64,000 bases of DNA from positions 62,001 to 126,000 of the forward strand of contig JAQGOL010000009.1 in the NCBI GenBank assembly GCA_028293625.1, in the 5' to 3' direction. Below the pieces are notes generated by a model. It made no database searches. It was not told where the DNA came from and worked only from the letters and a program-made list of their open reading frames with translations. This DNA is from Chthoniobacteraceae bacterium. Lineage in GTDB: Bacteria; Verrucomicrobiota; Verrucomicrobiia; Chthoniobacterales; Chthoniobacteraceae. Made by a program: the position numbers and the translations under genes. Below, piece after piece: positions 27,510 through 37,390 of this stretch (position 1 is its first letter; every line of letters begins with the position of its first letter).

Positions 27510-28166
27510 TCAGTTGATCGTGGGCGAACTGTGGCTGCCGTAGCGATGCGGATCGATGCTCAAAGCCATCTTGACGCGTTCAGCCGCGTTCTTGAAATCA
27601 AAGGGAACCGAGTAACCAAGTCCGGGCGCGTTGATCGACCCCATTTGCCCGCTGCCGCGGCTGCCGCCGGCGAGATCGAACTCGTAAAGGACGTGGCCGC
27701 GTTTTCCGAGTTTGCTGGCGTCCTTATCGGAGTAAGCGTAAGAGCCGCCCGCTTCGGAAATGCGCACATGGATGACCACATGGGAGTGGCCGGGGCCGAA
27801 ATGATTCACCACAGGGAGCGCGCGCAGCCCCGGGTTGCCGGCGTCGACGATGTCGAGCGTTCCCTCCACAAGCCATCCCACTTTCGGCGTCTCGTCCTGT
27901 TCGATCACCATGGCCGGGGCGAGTGTTTCAAGTTCGAGTTTGAGATCGTCGGCAAATTGGCGGCCCGCGAGCGACTGGCGGATTGGCCGTTCGCCATTGC
28001 CGCCGCTATGATGGCCGACAAATTCAGTCGCTGTGACGTTAAACGGGCGGATGTAGATGGCGCGTGGACCGGACGCACCGCTTGCGACCTGGGTATCGGT
28101 GACTTTAACGCCCGCGCATCCATTGAGTAGGATCGCTGCGCCGAGAACGAAGAGGGAGTTTTTCAT
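27510..28166 (-). CDS. Lipoprotein, DUF4410-like
   Basis: About 218 residues with a lipoprotein signal ending in lipobox LNGC near residue 17. The mature part begins with small-residue linker sequence and then alternating strand-rich sequence (RAIYIRPFNVTATEF, LVEGTLDIVDAGN) with a Gly-rich stretch late in the chain. The pattern resembles DUF4410 lipoproteins, whose function is unknown. The ATG at 28166 is used rather than the TTG two codons upstream. It should be lipid-anchored on the periplasmic side or outer membrane. Confidence 0.65.
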   Translation of the reverse strand: MKNSLFVLGAAILLNGCAGVKVTDTQVASGASGPRAIYIRPFNVTATEFVGHHSGGNGERPIRQSLAGRQFADDLKLELETLAPAMVIEQDETPKVGWLVEGTLDIVDAGNPGLRALPVVNHFGPGHSHVVIHVRISEAGGSYAYSDKDASKLGKRGHVLYEFDLAGGSRGSGQMGSINAPGLGYSVPFDFKNAAERVKMALSIDPHRYGSHSSPTIN

Positions 28167-28270
28167 AAGCAATGCGAGTGGAGGTGGTCGGACGTTGCAT
28201 TTCCTGTTCCAGCCGATGCAGTTAAATTTGCAGACTTGAAACGGGCCGCGTCAGAACATCAGGTGCAACA

Positions 28271-29653
28271 TCAACGGCCAGGCAGCGAAATTCCGCGAAC
28301 CTTTTTATAAAGAGACACGGCATAGCTGTCTGTCATTCCGGAAACAAAGTCGAGAATCCTAAGCAAACGGTCGTATCCATCTTTTGTGGGAATTCTGCCG
28401 GGCCCTCCATCGAACACCTCGTGCGGCAAAAGCATCAGCAATTTCTTGCTGCGAAGTGAGGCGGACTCTCCCTGCGCCGCCAAATCGTTGATGGCCGAGA
28501 CAAAGACATCAAGCAGCCCCGCGAGCACTTCGAACCCGGCCGCTTCGATTTCCACACTGCGCGTCGTGCCGTAAATGGCTTCCTGCGAGCGATTCTGGAT
28601 TTGTTTCCACGCTTTGCAAAAAGGGCTCGCGTCGATCAGCGAGGAATCAAAGGTTCCCGCGAGAATCGCCTCTTCGTTTTCGAGAAAAAGGTCGGCGCAG
28701 TGATCGATGGCGGAACCGATTGCCATCGCCCGCATGATTTGCACGCGCCGCAAATCGCTCTGCGCCTCGTGCAGGCGCGTGGGCCGCGATTTGTCGGCCA
28801 TCAAGGCGAAAAAACTCTCCCGCACCTCGGCATAGCGGATATAGCCGAGGCGAAATCCATCTTCAAAATCAACAAGCCGGTAACAAATGTCGTCGGCGGC
28901 TTCGACAAGGAAGGCAAGGGGATGACGCGCCCACCAGGCGGCGTCAGCGCTGCGTCGAATCAAGCCGCAATGAAGCGCCACGCTCTCAAAATGGGCGCGT
29001 TCGCTTTGATTAAAACCGAATTTTTTCGCACTCGCGCCGCGATAAGTCTCGCCCGCGGCAGATCCCAGGCCCGCGGCGGAGGATTCGCGCGGATATTTTG
29101 TGAATGCGCCGAGCATGGCATGCGTGAGTTGCAGGCCGCCGGCATTCTCGGGCATCTGAAGCCGGGTAAGCAGCCGGAACCCCTGGGCATTCCCTTCATA
29201 CCACTCGATATCGGCACGCTGGCCCGGCGTAAATGTCTCGCCGGCCACGCGCGCATGATCCGAGGTCGTAAACCAGTGGCGGATCGCGTCCTCGCCGGAA
29301 TGTCCGAAAGGCGGATTGCCAATATCATGGGCCAACCCGGCTGCGGAAACGATGTCGCCAAAGTCCGAGGGATGGATTTGCGTGAAGCCATGCCTGCGGC
29401 AGATCTCCGCCCCGACACGCGCTCCCAAGGAGCGTCCGACGCTTGAGACTTCCAGCGAATGGGTCAGCCGGGTGCGGACATAGTCGTTATCGGCGAGCGG
29501 AAAGACCTGTGTCTTGTCCTGAAGCCGTCGAAACGCGGTGGAAAAAGTAATCCGATCTGCGTCGCGTCGAAAATCGGAACGTGACGAATCAAATGGAGCC
29601 GGTTTGTGATCGCGCCCGAGTCGACCGGCACAAAGCAATTGAAGCCAGTCCAT
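28271..29653 (-). CDS. dgt: Deoxyguanosinetriphosphate triphosphohydrolase-like (dGTPase)
   Basis: 460 residues of the HD-domain dNTP triphosphohydrolase family. Metal-binding motifs are visible: RLTHSLEVSSVGRSLG with the first H, AHDIGNPPFGHSGE with the HD pair, and a downstream DDICYRLVDFEDG. It hydrolyses dGTP (or other dNTPs) to the nucleoside and triphosphate, controlling nucleotide pools and phage defence in some bacteria. Its start is 12 bases after the ABC-F gene stop, so these two are likely co-transcribed. Confidence 0.92.
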   Translation of the reverse strand: MDWLQLLCAGRLGRDHKPAPFDSSRSDFRRDADRITFSTAFRRLQDKTQVFPLADNDYVRTRLTHSLEVSSVGRSLGARVGAEICRRHGFTQIHPSDFGDIVSAAGLAHDIGNPPFGHSGEDAIRHWFTTSDHARVAGETFTPGQRADIEWYEGNAQGFRLLTRLQMPENAGGLQLTHAMLGAFTKYPRESSAAGLGSAAGETYRGASAKKFGFNQSERAHFESVALHCGLIRRSADAAWWARHPLAFLVEAADDICYRLVDFEDGFRLGYIRYAEVRESFFALMADKSRPTRLHEAQSDLRRVQIMRAMAIGSAIDHCADLFLENEEAILAGTFDSSLIDASPFCKAWKQIQNRSQEAIYGTTRSVEIEAAGFEVLAGLLDVFVSAINDLAAQGESASLRSKKLLMLLPHEVFDGGPGRIPTKDGYDRLLRILDFVSGMTDSYAVSLYKKVRGISLPGR

Positions 29654-29665
29654 TCGGCTGAAATT

Positions 29666-31627
29666 TTACACGCTTGGTTCTTCGACCGCCGCGGCGGCCG
29701 CTTCCCAGAGAGCGGTGATCCGCTGGAGATCACTCGAGATGGCAGCCAGTTCCCGGTTCAGCTCCATCGCTTTTCCGCCGCTCTCGTAAGCCGCGGGATC
29801 TTCAAGCGCGGCGGTGAGTTCCTTTTGCCGGCCCTCAAGCGTGACGATCTGCATTTCAAGAGTCGAAACGCGTTGTTCTTTCTCGCGTTGCCCTTTTGCC
29901 GAAGCCTTGCGCAGTTCGGCTTCGGCGCGCCGCTGCTGTTTTAGCTCGCGCATTCCAAGCGGAGCGCCGTTCGCGCGCGGGGTTGCGGGTGCGGCGGCGG
30001 GTTGCGCATTTTTTAATCCTTCCCCGGCGGTGAGCGCGGCCCGGGCGGATGTCGCGCGGGTTTTATCGAGGTAATACTGGTAATCGCCCGCGTAAGGCAT
30101 CAGTTCCCCGGCGCTGATATGGAGCACGCTCTTGGCGATGGCCCGGATGAAATGAACGTCGTGACTGATGAAGATGAGGGTGCCTTCAAACTGTTCGAGT
30201 GCCCCGATCAACGCGTCGATGGAACCGATATCGAGGTGCGTTGTCGGCTCATCCATCAAAAGAAGGTTCGGCGGATCAAGCAGCAGCTTGACGATCGCCA
30301 GACGCGATTTTTCGCCGCCGCTCAGCACCGCGACCGGTTTAAATACATCGTCACCGCGGAATAAAAACGAGCCAAGCACCGTGCGGCAGGTCTGCTCGCT
30401 CGAGGGATTGGGCGAATCGAGCGCGGATTCAAGCACTGTCTGCCGCATATTGAGCATCTCATCGCGATGCTGGGAGAAGTAACCGACCCGCACATTATGC
30501 CCGAGTTCGCGCGTGCCGTTCTGAATTGGCAATGCGCCGGAAAGCAGTTTGAGCAACGTCGATTTACCCGCGCCATTCGGCCCGACAAGCACAGTGCGCT
30601 GATTGCGTTCCGCTTCAAAGTTAAGCCCGCGATAAACCGTCAAATCGCCGTATGAAAAATCGATGTTTTTCAACGCAATGACCCGAGAGCCGCTCCGCTG
30701 CGGCTGGGGGAACTTGAACTTGATCGACTTAAGCGCAGCCTCGGGCGCTTCGATCTTTTCCATCCGTTCAATCTGCTTGAGCTTGCTTTGCGCCTGCGAA
30801 GCCTTGCTTGCTTTCGCCCGGAATCGATCTGCAAATTCCTGCAAAGCGGCAATCTCACGCTGCTGATTTTTATAAGCCGAGAGCTGCTGCTCCGCGCGCG
30901 CCGCCTTTTGTGAAATGTAAGCGTCCCAATTGCCTTTGTACCGGTGCAGCTTGGCGTGGGAAATCTCCACGATGCTGCCAACGAGTTGATTCAAAAATTC
31001 CCGATCGTGGGAGATCATGAGAATCGCGCCGGGATAGCCAATAAGATATTCCTGGAACCAGCCGAGCGACTCCAAGTCGAGATGGTTGGTCGGCTCATCC
31101 AACAGCAAGAGATCAGGCTCCATCACGAGCAGGCGTGCCAGATGGGCGCGCATGATCCAGCCGCCGCTCATCGTGCGCGCTTCCCGGTCAAAATCGGTTT
31201 CCCGGAACGCCAGCCCGGAAAGTATCCGCTTGGCTCTTGGTTCCAGCTGCCAGCCGCCAAGTTCATCGAAAACCCGCAGTGCCTCGTGATACGCATCCTC
31301 GTCTTCGTGCAGCCCTTTCTCATGGCGTTTGATCACCTGCTGCGCGGCAGCCAGTTTGGGTGAGGTGCCCGTGGCCAGCTCAAGGACGGTCTCCGCGCCG
31401 GCCGGGGCGCTTTCCTGCGGCAGGTATCCAATGGTGGCATTGCGCTCAAAGGCGACCCGCCCTTCATCAGGCGATGCCTCCCCAAGCAAAAGCGAAAAGA
31501 GGGTCGACTTGCCCGCGCCGTTTGGACCGACAAGTCCGACCCGGTCACCGCGATTTACCTGAAGCGAAACGTCCTCAAAGAGAACCCGGCCACTGAAAGA
31601 TTTACTGACTTGAGAAACGGTGAGCAT
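29666..31627 (-). CDS. ABC-F family ATPase (Uup/YheS-like)
   Basis: About 653 residues without membrane segments. Two ABC domains each have the Walker A GPNGAGKST, signature (MSGGW in the first, LSGGEKS in the second) and Walker B followed by DEPT-H-LD. A charged linker of about 90 residues joins them and a C-terminal coiled coil ends the protein. ABC-F proteins bind the ribosomal E site and help translation or antibiotic resistance. The ATG at 31627 matches the usual family N-terminus MLTVSQVSKSF; the earlier frame start is rejected. Confidence 0.92.
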   Translation of the reverse strand: MLTVSQVSKSFSGRVLFEDVSLQVNRGDRVGLVGPNGAGKSTLFSLLLGEASPDEGRVAFERNATIGYLPQESAPAGAETVLELATGTSPKLAAAQQVIKRHEKGLHEDEDAYHEALRVFDELGGWQLEPRAKRILSGLAFRETDFDREARTMSGGWIMRAHLARLLVMEPDLLLLDEPTNHLDLESLGWFQEYLIGYPGAILMISHDREFLNQLVGSIVEISHAKLHRYKGNWDAYISQKAARAEQQLSAYKNQQREIAALQEFADRFRAKASKASQAQSKLKQIERMEKIEAPEAALKSIKFKFPQPQRSGSRVIALKNIDFSYGDLTVYRGLNFEAERNQRTVLVGPNGAGKSTLLKLLSGALPIQNGTRELGHNVRVGYFSQHRDEMLNMRQTVLESALDSPNPSSEQTCRTVLGSFLFRGDDVFKPVAVLSGGEKSRLAIVKLLLDPPNLLLMDEPTTHLDIGSIDALIGALEQFEGTLIFISHDVHFIRAIAKSVLHISAGELMPYAGDYQYYLDKTRATSARAALTAGEGLKNAQPAAAPATPRANGAPLGMRELKQQRRAEAELRKASAKGQREKEQRVSTLEMQIVTLEGRQKELTAALEDPAAYESGGKAMELNRELAAISSDLQRITALWEAAAAAVEEPSV

Positions 31628-31935
31628 CGAGGAAAAAAGTCGCGCATCCTCTGCTGTAAGGCACGCTGGCGCAAGCCGCGATTGCAGGGCGCTCAAACGG
31701 TTTATTTGCAAAGCCGGAAAGCAGGAAAAGCTCAGGTAACACGCTCCTGCCCCTGCCGCTTTGCGCCGGGCGCGAAGCGGTATCTATTTTAACTGGCTGA
31801 AACTTTGTTTATTGTGGAAGTGGTTGATTTTCAACCGTTGCATGACGGTCTGAGAACAAGATTGGCGATCTGAGGGGATAGCCTTGCCATCGTTTGAGGA
31901 GACTCTTACAACGCCCGCTTCTGTAAATCGTGCTT
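31628..31935. other. Divergent intergenic region, nothing recognised
   Basis: It separates the ABC-F gene and the secreted-protein gene, which diverge. I see no RNA gene, strong hairpin or coding frame with family motifs. It presumably contains two promoters. Confidence 0.4.
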
Positions 31936-32883
31936 ATGAAGAAACACCTTATCCTGTTAGTTCTTGTCGTGATTAATTTCGTTTTCCTAATGACGGGAAA
32001 CGCGGCTCCTTCACATCCTTTCCTCGATCCGATCCGCGCAGAGTTGAATAAACAATTGGCGCTCGTTCCGAGCACAACCGCGGCGGATCGCAAATTGATC
32101 AGCAAACTCAAGTCGGCGCTCAAGGCGATCGACAAACCCGGCACGAGCAATCTCGGAACCGATGTAAAAGCGCTGAATCTGCTGATCAACTCGCTTGGGA
32201 AGACCACATTAAAAGACACTTTCGAGCCGCTGCTCGATACGGCATTTGACAAATACGTGGCCGTTCTGGTGACAGCGGGCGCCGACCTCGATGTGCGCCT
32301 TGATAAACTGCCTGATTCCTCCTTCAACGTCTCGGCCCGCAAAGCGCTCGATGCCCTTCTGGAGTTGATTGAATCGGTCAAAACAAACAACGATTTAGTT
32401 TCCGCTGTCAAAGCGCTCGGAAAAGCCGCCGCCAAGTTTACGATCACAGACACGCTCACTTCCAAGGCGGAACATCCTCCGGTCGGAGCAAACATGATGA
32501 CAGCGACCGTCAACGGCGCTGCTTTCAAGGCACTCCCGCAGGTTCTTACCGCAGGCTATAATCCAGCGGCACATCTCATCATTCTCGCCGGCAATTCCCT
32601 GGTCGGGACCACTGTTAGTTCAATGACACTGACGATCGGAAATCTGACGGAAGGGACTTCCACCCACACCTTCGCCGAAAACGGGAATGATGCGATTGGA
32701 ACTTTCACAAAAGCCAATCTCGGGGGACTTCTCTTTGGAGCGGTTTCAAGGAGCGGCACGATTACCATCACACACGATTCGGCAAAGAAAGTGGTCAGCG
32801 GCACCTTCTCATTCGTTGGGAATGACGACGCGAATGCCCACCTGACAACGGTCAGCAACGGCAAATTCGTCCTGCGTTACTGA
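31936..32883 (+). CDS. Secreted protein of unknown function
   Basis: About 315 residues. A hydrophobic signal peptide spans about 5-23, ending GNAA. The middle (about 30-170) is helical and Lys/Leu/Asp-rich, probably a small helix bundle. The C-terminal part (about 185-315) is beta-rich and opens with a TATVNGAAFKALPQ motif and closes with ITHDSAKKVVSGTFSF. That C-terminus resembles secreted DUF6252-like domains, but I am not sure. No close neighbour explains its role. Confidence 0.6.
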   Translation: MKKHLILLVLVVINFVFLMTGNAAPSHPFLDPIRAELNKQLALVPSTTAADRKLISKLKSALKAIDKPGTSNLGTDVKALNLLINSLGKTTLKDTFEPLLDTAFDKYVAVLVTAGADLDVRLDKLPDSSFNVSARKALDALLELIESVKTNNDLVSAVKALGKAAAKFTITDTLTSKAEHPPVGANMMTATVNGAAFKALPQVLTAGYNPAAHLIILAGNSLVGTTVSSMTLTIGNLTEGTSTHTFAENGNDAIGTFTKANLGGLLFGAVSRSGTITITHDSAKKVVSGTFSFVGNDDANAHLTTVSNGKFVLRY

Positions 32884-32898
32884 TCCTGATAAGTTTGC

Positions 32899-32915
32899 GA
32901 GCGGCGTATCCGCTC
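32899..32915. terminator. Short hairpin between convergent genes
   Basis: A six-base-pair stem (GAGCGG with its complement) around a five-base loop lies in the 34 bases separating two convergent genes. The T-run is poor, so termination is uncertain. Confidence 0.3.
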
Positions 32916-32917
32916 CT

Positions 32918-33883
32918 TTAGTCCCGGGCCGCGACCGCTTCAAGCGATGGACCGGCCGGGACCGTTAGTTTTCGCCAAGCCAGAAAATCGTTCGTGGTAT
33001 GAATGTTTCCGCCCCAGGAAAATCCGATGGAGAACGGAGCGGTGCCATTCGATTCGCGCGCCCACGCAATGGAGCAGGGGATGCGGGCGGGTTCTTTTGA
33101 CCACGTGACAGCGTCGGGGGAGCTCCAGGTCTCCTTCGCGCCGCTGACCAGGAATCGTTTGCCGGTCCAAACCACTCGCGAGAAGTCGCTTCCCGGTTCA
33201 GTCGGGTGAGGCTGCCAGTTCTGGCCGTCGTGGGAGCTTTCAATCAAACCATCGGGGCCCACGATCACGAAGTGGCCGCTCCCGTATGCGATGTCGCGGG
33301 CAGCCGGCGAATCAACGGCAAGCGAGGTGATCGACGTGCCATCCTCGCTTGAAGCACGCCAGCCAACGCGCCGTTTTAATTCCGAGGAATCGACGTCGCC
33401 GATAATCACAAAGCGCGGCCCGGCTTCCCCGCTTCCAAACACGCTGCGCCGGGCGTGGATTGAGCCTGGGATCGCGATCTTCGCCCCTTGAAGAAACGTC
33501 TCGCCATCCGTGGAATACAAAAGCTCCGAATCGTGGCCGGCGACGAACCGATTTGAGCCGAACGCGACGGTGGCCACGCGTCCCCGGAGTTTCGACATCA
33601 GTTCCTTCCACTCGACGCCGTCGCGGCTGCTCACGATATGTCCGATTGAAGCGCCGCCTCCGACCGCAATAAAACGTCCTTTTCCAAAGGCGATATTAAA
33701 GAGGACATTGTCGTCGTCGCGCGCTTCATCGGACCAGCGTTGATCGTTTTGCCAAACCACCCCGTCATGGGAGCTAATGCGGCGTCCGCCGTAGCCGACG
33801 GCGACAAAAAGACCGGCATCCTGTGCGGGAAGCGGCGTTGCAAAGAAAACGCCAAGGAGTGTGAAAAGAACGGGATAGCGCAT
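32918..33883 (-). CDS. Secreted BNR/propeller-like repeat protein
   Basis: About 321 residues with a signal peptide (end LPAQ). The mature chain repeats a unit of the type G-x-F-I-x-V-G ... S-x-D-G-x-x-W (for example GRFIAVGGGASIGHIVSSRDGVEW, then GNRFVAGHDSELLYSTDG). These look like Asp-box or BNR-type blades, so I expect a beta-propeller of roughly six to seven blades. Secreted proteins of this kind in Verrucomicrobia bind or display, but no enzymatic site is obvious. The ATG at 33883 is preferred over a TTG two codons upstream. Confidence 0.65.
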   Translation of the reverse strand: MRYPVLFTLLGVFFATPLPAQDAGLFVAVGYGGRRISSHDGVVWQNDQRWSDEARDDDNVLFNIAFGKGRFIAVGGGASIGHIVSSRDGVEWKELMSKLRGRVATVAFGSNRFVAGHDSELLYSTDGETFLQGAKIAIPGSIHARRSVFGSGEAGPRFVIIGDVDSSELKRRVGWRASSEDGTSITSLAVDSPAARDIAYGSGHFVIVGPDGLIESSHDGQNWQPHPTEPGSDFSRVVWTGKRFLVSGAKETWSSPDAVTWSKEPARIPCSIAWARESNGTAPFSIGFSWGGNIHTTNDFLAWRKLTVPAGPSLEAVAARD

Positions 33884-33887
33884 GGAC

Positions 33888-33918
33888 AAAAAAGCCGGGG
33901 AGCTTGCGCTCCCCGGCT
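33888..33918 (-). terminator. Rho-independent terminator after the PVC dehydrogenase gene
   Basis: A perfect 11-base-pair inverted repeat (AGCCGGGGAGC) with a four-base loop is followed by six T on the minus strand, just beyond the dehydrogenase stop. It ends the PVC block. Confidence 0.88.
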
Positions 33919-33933
33919 CAAATGAAAGCCTCG

Positions 33934-36900
33934 TTATTTCAGGCTCGAAACGTATTCTACCAAGTCGCGAATTTCGCTTTTGGTGAGGACATCGGCCATG
34001 TTTGGAGGCATGCCCGAGGGAGTGTTATCGCGCGATTTAATATCGGCCTTATTGACTTTGACCGGGACGGCACCGGGCACCGGCATCAGCAAGGTGAGTT
34101 CCGTGTCGGTTTCTTTTTTGATCACGCCCGCCTGAATATCGCCGTTTTTCAGTGTGACGAGGATGGTCTGGAAACCTTCGGCGATCTGCGCATTTGGAAC
34201 CAGGATCGATTCGAGGATATACCGGCGATCCTTGGCCGCACCGATATGGCTTAAGTCCGGACCGGCGTCGCCGCCCGTGCCGCCGACTTTGTGGCAGCGC
34301 ATGCAGGCCGCTACGGCGTGCTCATTAAAGAGCTTTTTGCCCGCTTCCTTGTTTCCGCCCAGCACCGAGGGCTGGAAAGCGGCCAGCAGATCGCCTTTTG
34401 GCAACGCGGCGGTGTAAGCGGCCAGTTTGGCCTTGATCGGCTCGGCGTTTCGTTTGAGCGCCGCTTCCAGGACTTCAAGCTGCACTTCACCTGCGACTTT
34501 GCCGGCAATGAGTTCATCCACCAGCGCGCTGATTGCTGTATCGGCGCCAGCGCTCTTGATGCCGCCCAGGGCGGTGATCACCGTTTTTTTCTCGGCAGGC
34601 TGCGAGTCAGCCAGCACGGCGCTGAGCTGTTTGGCGGCTTCATCCGGATTGAGTTTGGCAAGCATGGCGCTCGCCTCAACCCTTACCGACGCGTCCTTAT
34701 CTTTAAAAGCGAGCGTGATCGCGTTGCCAAGCGACGCATCATCGAATGCCGCGAGTGTTTTAAGAGCCTCGATGCGCGCCTTCGGGGGTGTTTCTTTTTG
34801 GGAAACGAGTTTGAAGAGCTCCGAACCGGCGTCCTTGATGCCAAGTGCGGCCACGGCTTTGATTGTTTCAATCAGAGCGGCCGACGATTTGGAGGCAAGC
34901 AGCTTGGGCAATGCTTCTTTAAGCGCGGCAATCGCCGGTGCTCCATCGCGGGCGCCGATTGGCCGGTAGATCCCTGCAATCCGGTCGCGGTTGAATGGAT
35001 TCGCCCAGGTGGAAAGCAGTTGAAGCGCTTCAATCCGCAACCCCTCGGAGGCATCGCCAGCGGCGAAGGCGGCCATCGCTTTTGCCGTGGCGGGCGTGCC
35101 GGCGCGGAAATTGGCGTTGATCACCCGGATCATGAGCTGTTCGTCGCGGCCCGTCTCGGTAATCAACTTGGCCAGATCACCATAAGCGTCCGCGATTCCT
35201 TCATCGTTGATGGCCTGGGCGGCTTCTTTCACAAGCTGCGGCTCCTGGTCCGTCAGGAATTGGGAAACCCGGGCGTCGTTGGTTTTGCGCAACGCCAGAA
35301 GCGACGCAAGCCGCACGGCCCGGGAATTATCCTTGGCGGCGGTGAGGATGGCGGCCTTGTTGCCGCTTCCAATCAGCGCGACGACCCCGGCGTTGCGAAT
35401 AAATTCGTCTTTATCGGCGTTGTCACGAAGCAGGGCGATGAGCGGTTCGGCGGCGGCCGGATTCGCCAGTTTGCCGAGACCTTGCGCGGCAAAATAACGC
35501 ACCCGGAGATTCTCATCGGTGAGCGCTTTGACAAAGGGATCGAACGATGCGGCAACCGCGCCGTCGCCGAGCACTTTGGCGGCTTGCGCGCGGACTTCGG
35601 CATCTTTGTCGCTCAGCAAAGCCAGAAGAGGCGTGAGGAGTTTGGTTTCAACCGCTTTGTCTTTATAACCGGCAAGACGCGCGATCTGGCCCAGGCCCCA
35701 AATGCCATGAAGCCGGGCGAGCGGTGCGCTGACATTGGCGGCGGCGAGCAGTTTGTCAGCGCCATCGGGTTTCTCCGCGAGTGCCCATTGCGCGTTAAGG
35801 CGGATGCGCTGGTCGGGATACGCCAGAAGTTTGGCAAGTTCGTCGCTTGAACGCTGTTTAAAACCTTCGCCGAGAAACTTTTTAACTTCCGCCACCTGGA
35901 CCGATTGTGCCGCAAGCGCCTCGGCATTTCCCATCTTGTAAATGCGTCCGCGTCCGGTCCCTTCCCAGCCTTCACCCCACTCAGAGAAATACATCTGGGA
36001 GTCGGGTCCGAAATCGACATCAGTCGATTGAACGTGCTCGATGAACGCGGTCGGTTCCTGGATGGCAATAAAGCCCGCGCCGTTTTCTTTGACTTGTAAA
36101 GTCGCGATACCACTGCGCGCGCTCGATCCTTTAAAACCGCAGACAAAGAAATGATCATCAAACTCGGCGGGCAGACCGGTCCCGGGATAATGCGTTACGC
36201 CGGAAGGACCGTCGGGGAGCAACACGATCGGTGAAAGCAAATGGGAAGGCGTTCCTTCGGTGCGCGGCTGCCACATCTTCTGGGCCATCCACGGGTTGCG
36301 CTGATTGCCGAGCGGATTGTGCTGCCAGCCGATGCGCCAGCCGTAATCGCCACCTTCCACCACGTATTCCCAGCGTTCGCGGTCGCCAATATCGGCGTCG
36401 TTATCGCCGGTAAAAAGGTTGCCGTGGTTGTCAAAAGCGAGTTCCTGCGGATTGCGCAGTCCGCGCGCGACCGCCTCCATGTGCGAGCCATCGGGTTCGC
36501 AGCGGAAGACGCCGCCTTCATCGGAAAACGCGAGTGTTTTGCCTTCCTTGGTTTTAACGTAAGCGCCGCGGTCGCCGAACGTGAAATAGAGGCGCCCATC
36601 AGGTCCGAGTTGGAGGCCATGCATGTCGTGGCCGGTAAAGCTGAAACGGACACCGTATCCGAAGCTGAGCGACTCGCGTTTCTGGGCTTTGCCATCGGCG
36701 GTAAGCCCGCTGAAGAGCCAGAGATTGGGCATGTTGGTGCACCAGACCTTGCCATCATGAGCGAGCACGCCGGAATTGATCCCGTCCAAAAGCGTGTTCA
36801 TCTCAGCCGCGTAAGCAGTGGAAGAGTCAGCCTTGCCCGTGCCTTTTTTGTCTTCAACCAAGCGGACCACTTCGGTTTCGATCCCGAGTTTTTGCCAGTC

Positions 36901-37311
36901 TTTGGGAAAGTTCTTTTTGGTCGTGGCGATGCGATCGTCAGTGGTGCGATTGGCCAGATCGTCTTCCAGCATGAACATGTAATGCCGGATATCGAGCGTG
37001 CTTGTCCTGTAGCGGTAGCTCTCCGCTACAAACATGCGGCCGAGTTCATCAATTGAAAACGCCACCGGATTGCCCAACAACGGTTCCGCTGCCCAGACAT
37101 CCACGGTGAATCCTTTTGGGACCGTGAATTTTGCCATCGTTTTAAGCGGCTCGTCCGACGCGGGCTGCAATTTCGGTTCAGGAACGCGCTCAGGGCTTTT
37201 TAAGCCCTCCTTGCTGGCGCCATTTTCAGAAATATCCGCGCCGTGGGCCGCGAAGGTAAACAGGGTCACGGCCGCGACCGTGGAGATTGAGCGGGAGAGA
37301 GGACGAATCAT
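33934..37311 (-). CDS. PVC-type dehydrogenase / HEAT repeat / c-type cytochrome protein
   Basis: About 1125 residues with a signal peptide. The first part (about 45-460) is a six-bladed propeller-like dehydrogenase domain beginning FTVPKGFTVDVWAAEPLLGNP, the PVC membrane-bound dehydrogenase type. The central part (about 480-950) is HEAT/armadillo-like repeats with recurring A-x-x-A-L-x-x-L helices. The C-terminal PVC haem domain carries one c-haem motif CMRCH near residue 1003 and a distal methionine region SGMPPNM. It should oxidise a sugar or alcohol in the periplasm and pass electrons through haem. It ends the PVC block and is followed by a strong terminator. Confidence 0.88.
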   Translation of the reverse strand: MIRPLSRSISTVAAVTLFTFAAHGADISENGASKEGLKSPERVPEPKLQPASDEPLKTMAKFTVPKGFTVDVWAAEPLLGNPVAFSIDELGRMFVAESYRYRTSTLDIRHYMFMLEDDLANRTTDDRIATTKKNFPKDWQKLGIETEVVRLVEDKKGTGKADSSTAYAAEMNTLLDGINSGVLAHDGKVWCTNMPNLWLFSGLTADGKAQKRESLSFGYGVRFSFTGHDMHGLQLGPDGRLYFTFGDRGAYVKTKEGKTLAFSDEGGVFRCEPDGSHMEAVARGLRNPQELAFDNHGNLFTGDNDADIGDRERWEYVVEGGDYGWRIGWQHNPLGNQRNPWMAQKMWQPRTEGTPSHLLSPIVLLPDGPSGVTHYPGTGLPAEFDDHFFVCGFKGSSARSGIATLQVKENGAGFIAIQEPTAFIEHVQSTDVDFGPDSQMYFSEWGEGWEGTGRGRIYKMGNAEALAAQSVQVAEVKKFLGEGFKQRSSDELAKLLAYPDQRIRLNAQWALAEKPDGADKLLAAANVSAPLARLHGIWGLGQIARLAGYKDKAVETKLLTPLLALLSDKDAEVRAQAAKVLGDGAVAASFDPFVKALTDENLRVRYFAAQGLGKLANPAAAEPLIALLRDNADKDEFIRNAGVVALIGSGNKAAILTAAKDNSRAVRLASLLALRKTNDARVSQFLTDQEPQLVKEAAQAINDEGIADAYGDLAKLITETGRDEQLMIRVINANFRAGTPATAKAMAAFAAGDASEGLRIEALQLLSTWANPFNRDRIAGIYRPIGARDGAPAIAALKEALPKLLASKSSAALIETIKAVAALGIKDAGSELFKLVSQKETPPKARIEALKTLAAFDDASLGNAITLAFKDKDASVRVEASAMLAKLNPDEAAKQLSAVLADSQPAEKKTVITALGGIKSAGADTAISALVDELIAGKVAGEVQLEVLEAALKRNAEPIKAKLAAYTAALPKGDLLAAFQPSVLGGNKEAGKKLFNEHAVAACMRCHKVGGTGGDAGPDLSHIGAAKDRRYILESILVPNAQIAEGFQTILVTLKNGDIQAGVIKKETDTELTLLMPVPGAVPVKVNKADIKSRDNTPSGMPPNMADVLTKSEIRDLVEYVSSLK

Positions 37312-37390
37312 GGGACGAATACAGGGGCGAAGCGTGGAGGAAGGCGGTGCCCGGAATTGGGCCGCGTTCTCGTTGGGCTCCGCGATTGAA

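Noticed and set aside
34291-35850. 519-codon open frame on the plus strand
   Set aside because: Antisense to the HEAT-repeat part of the dehydrogenase gene; no motif; explained by biased codon use on the true strand.
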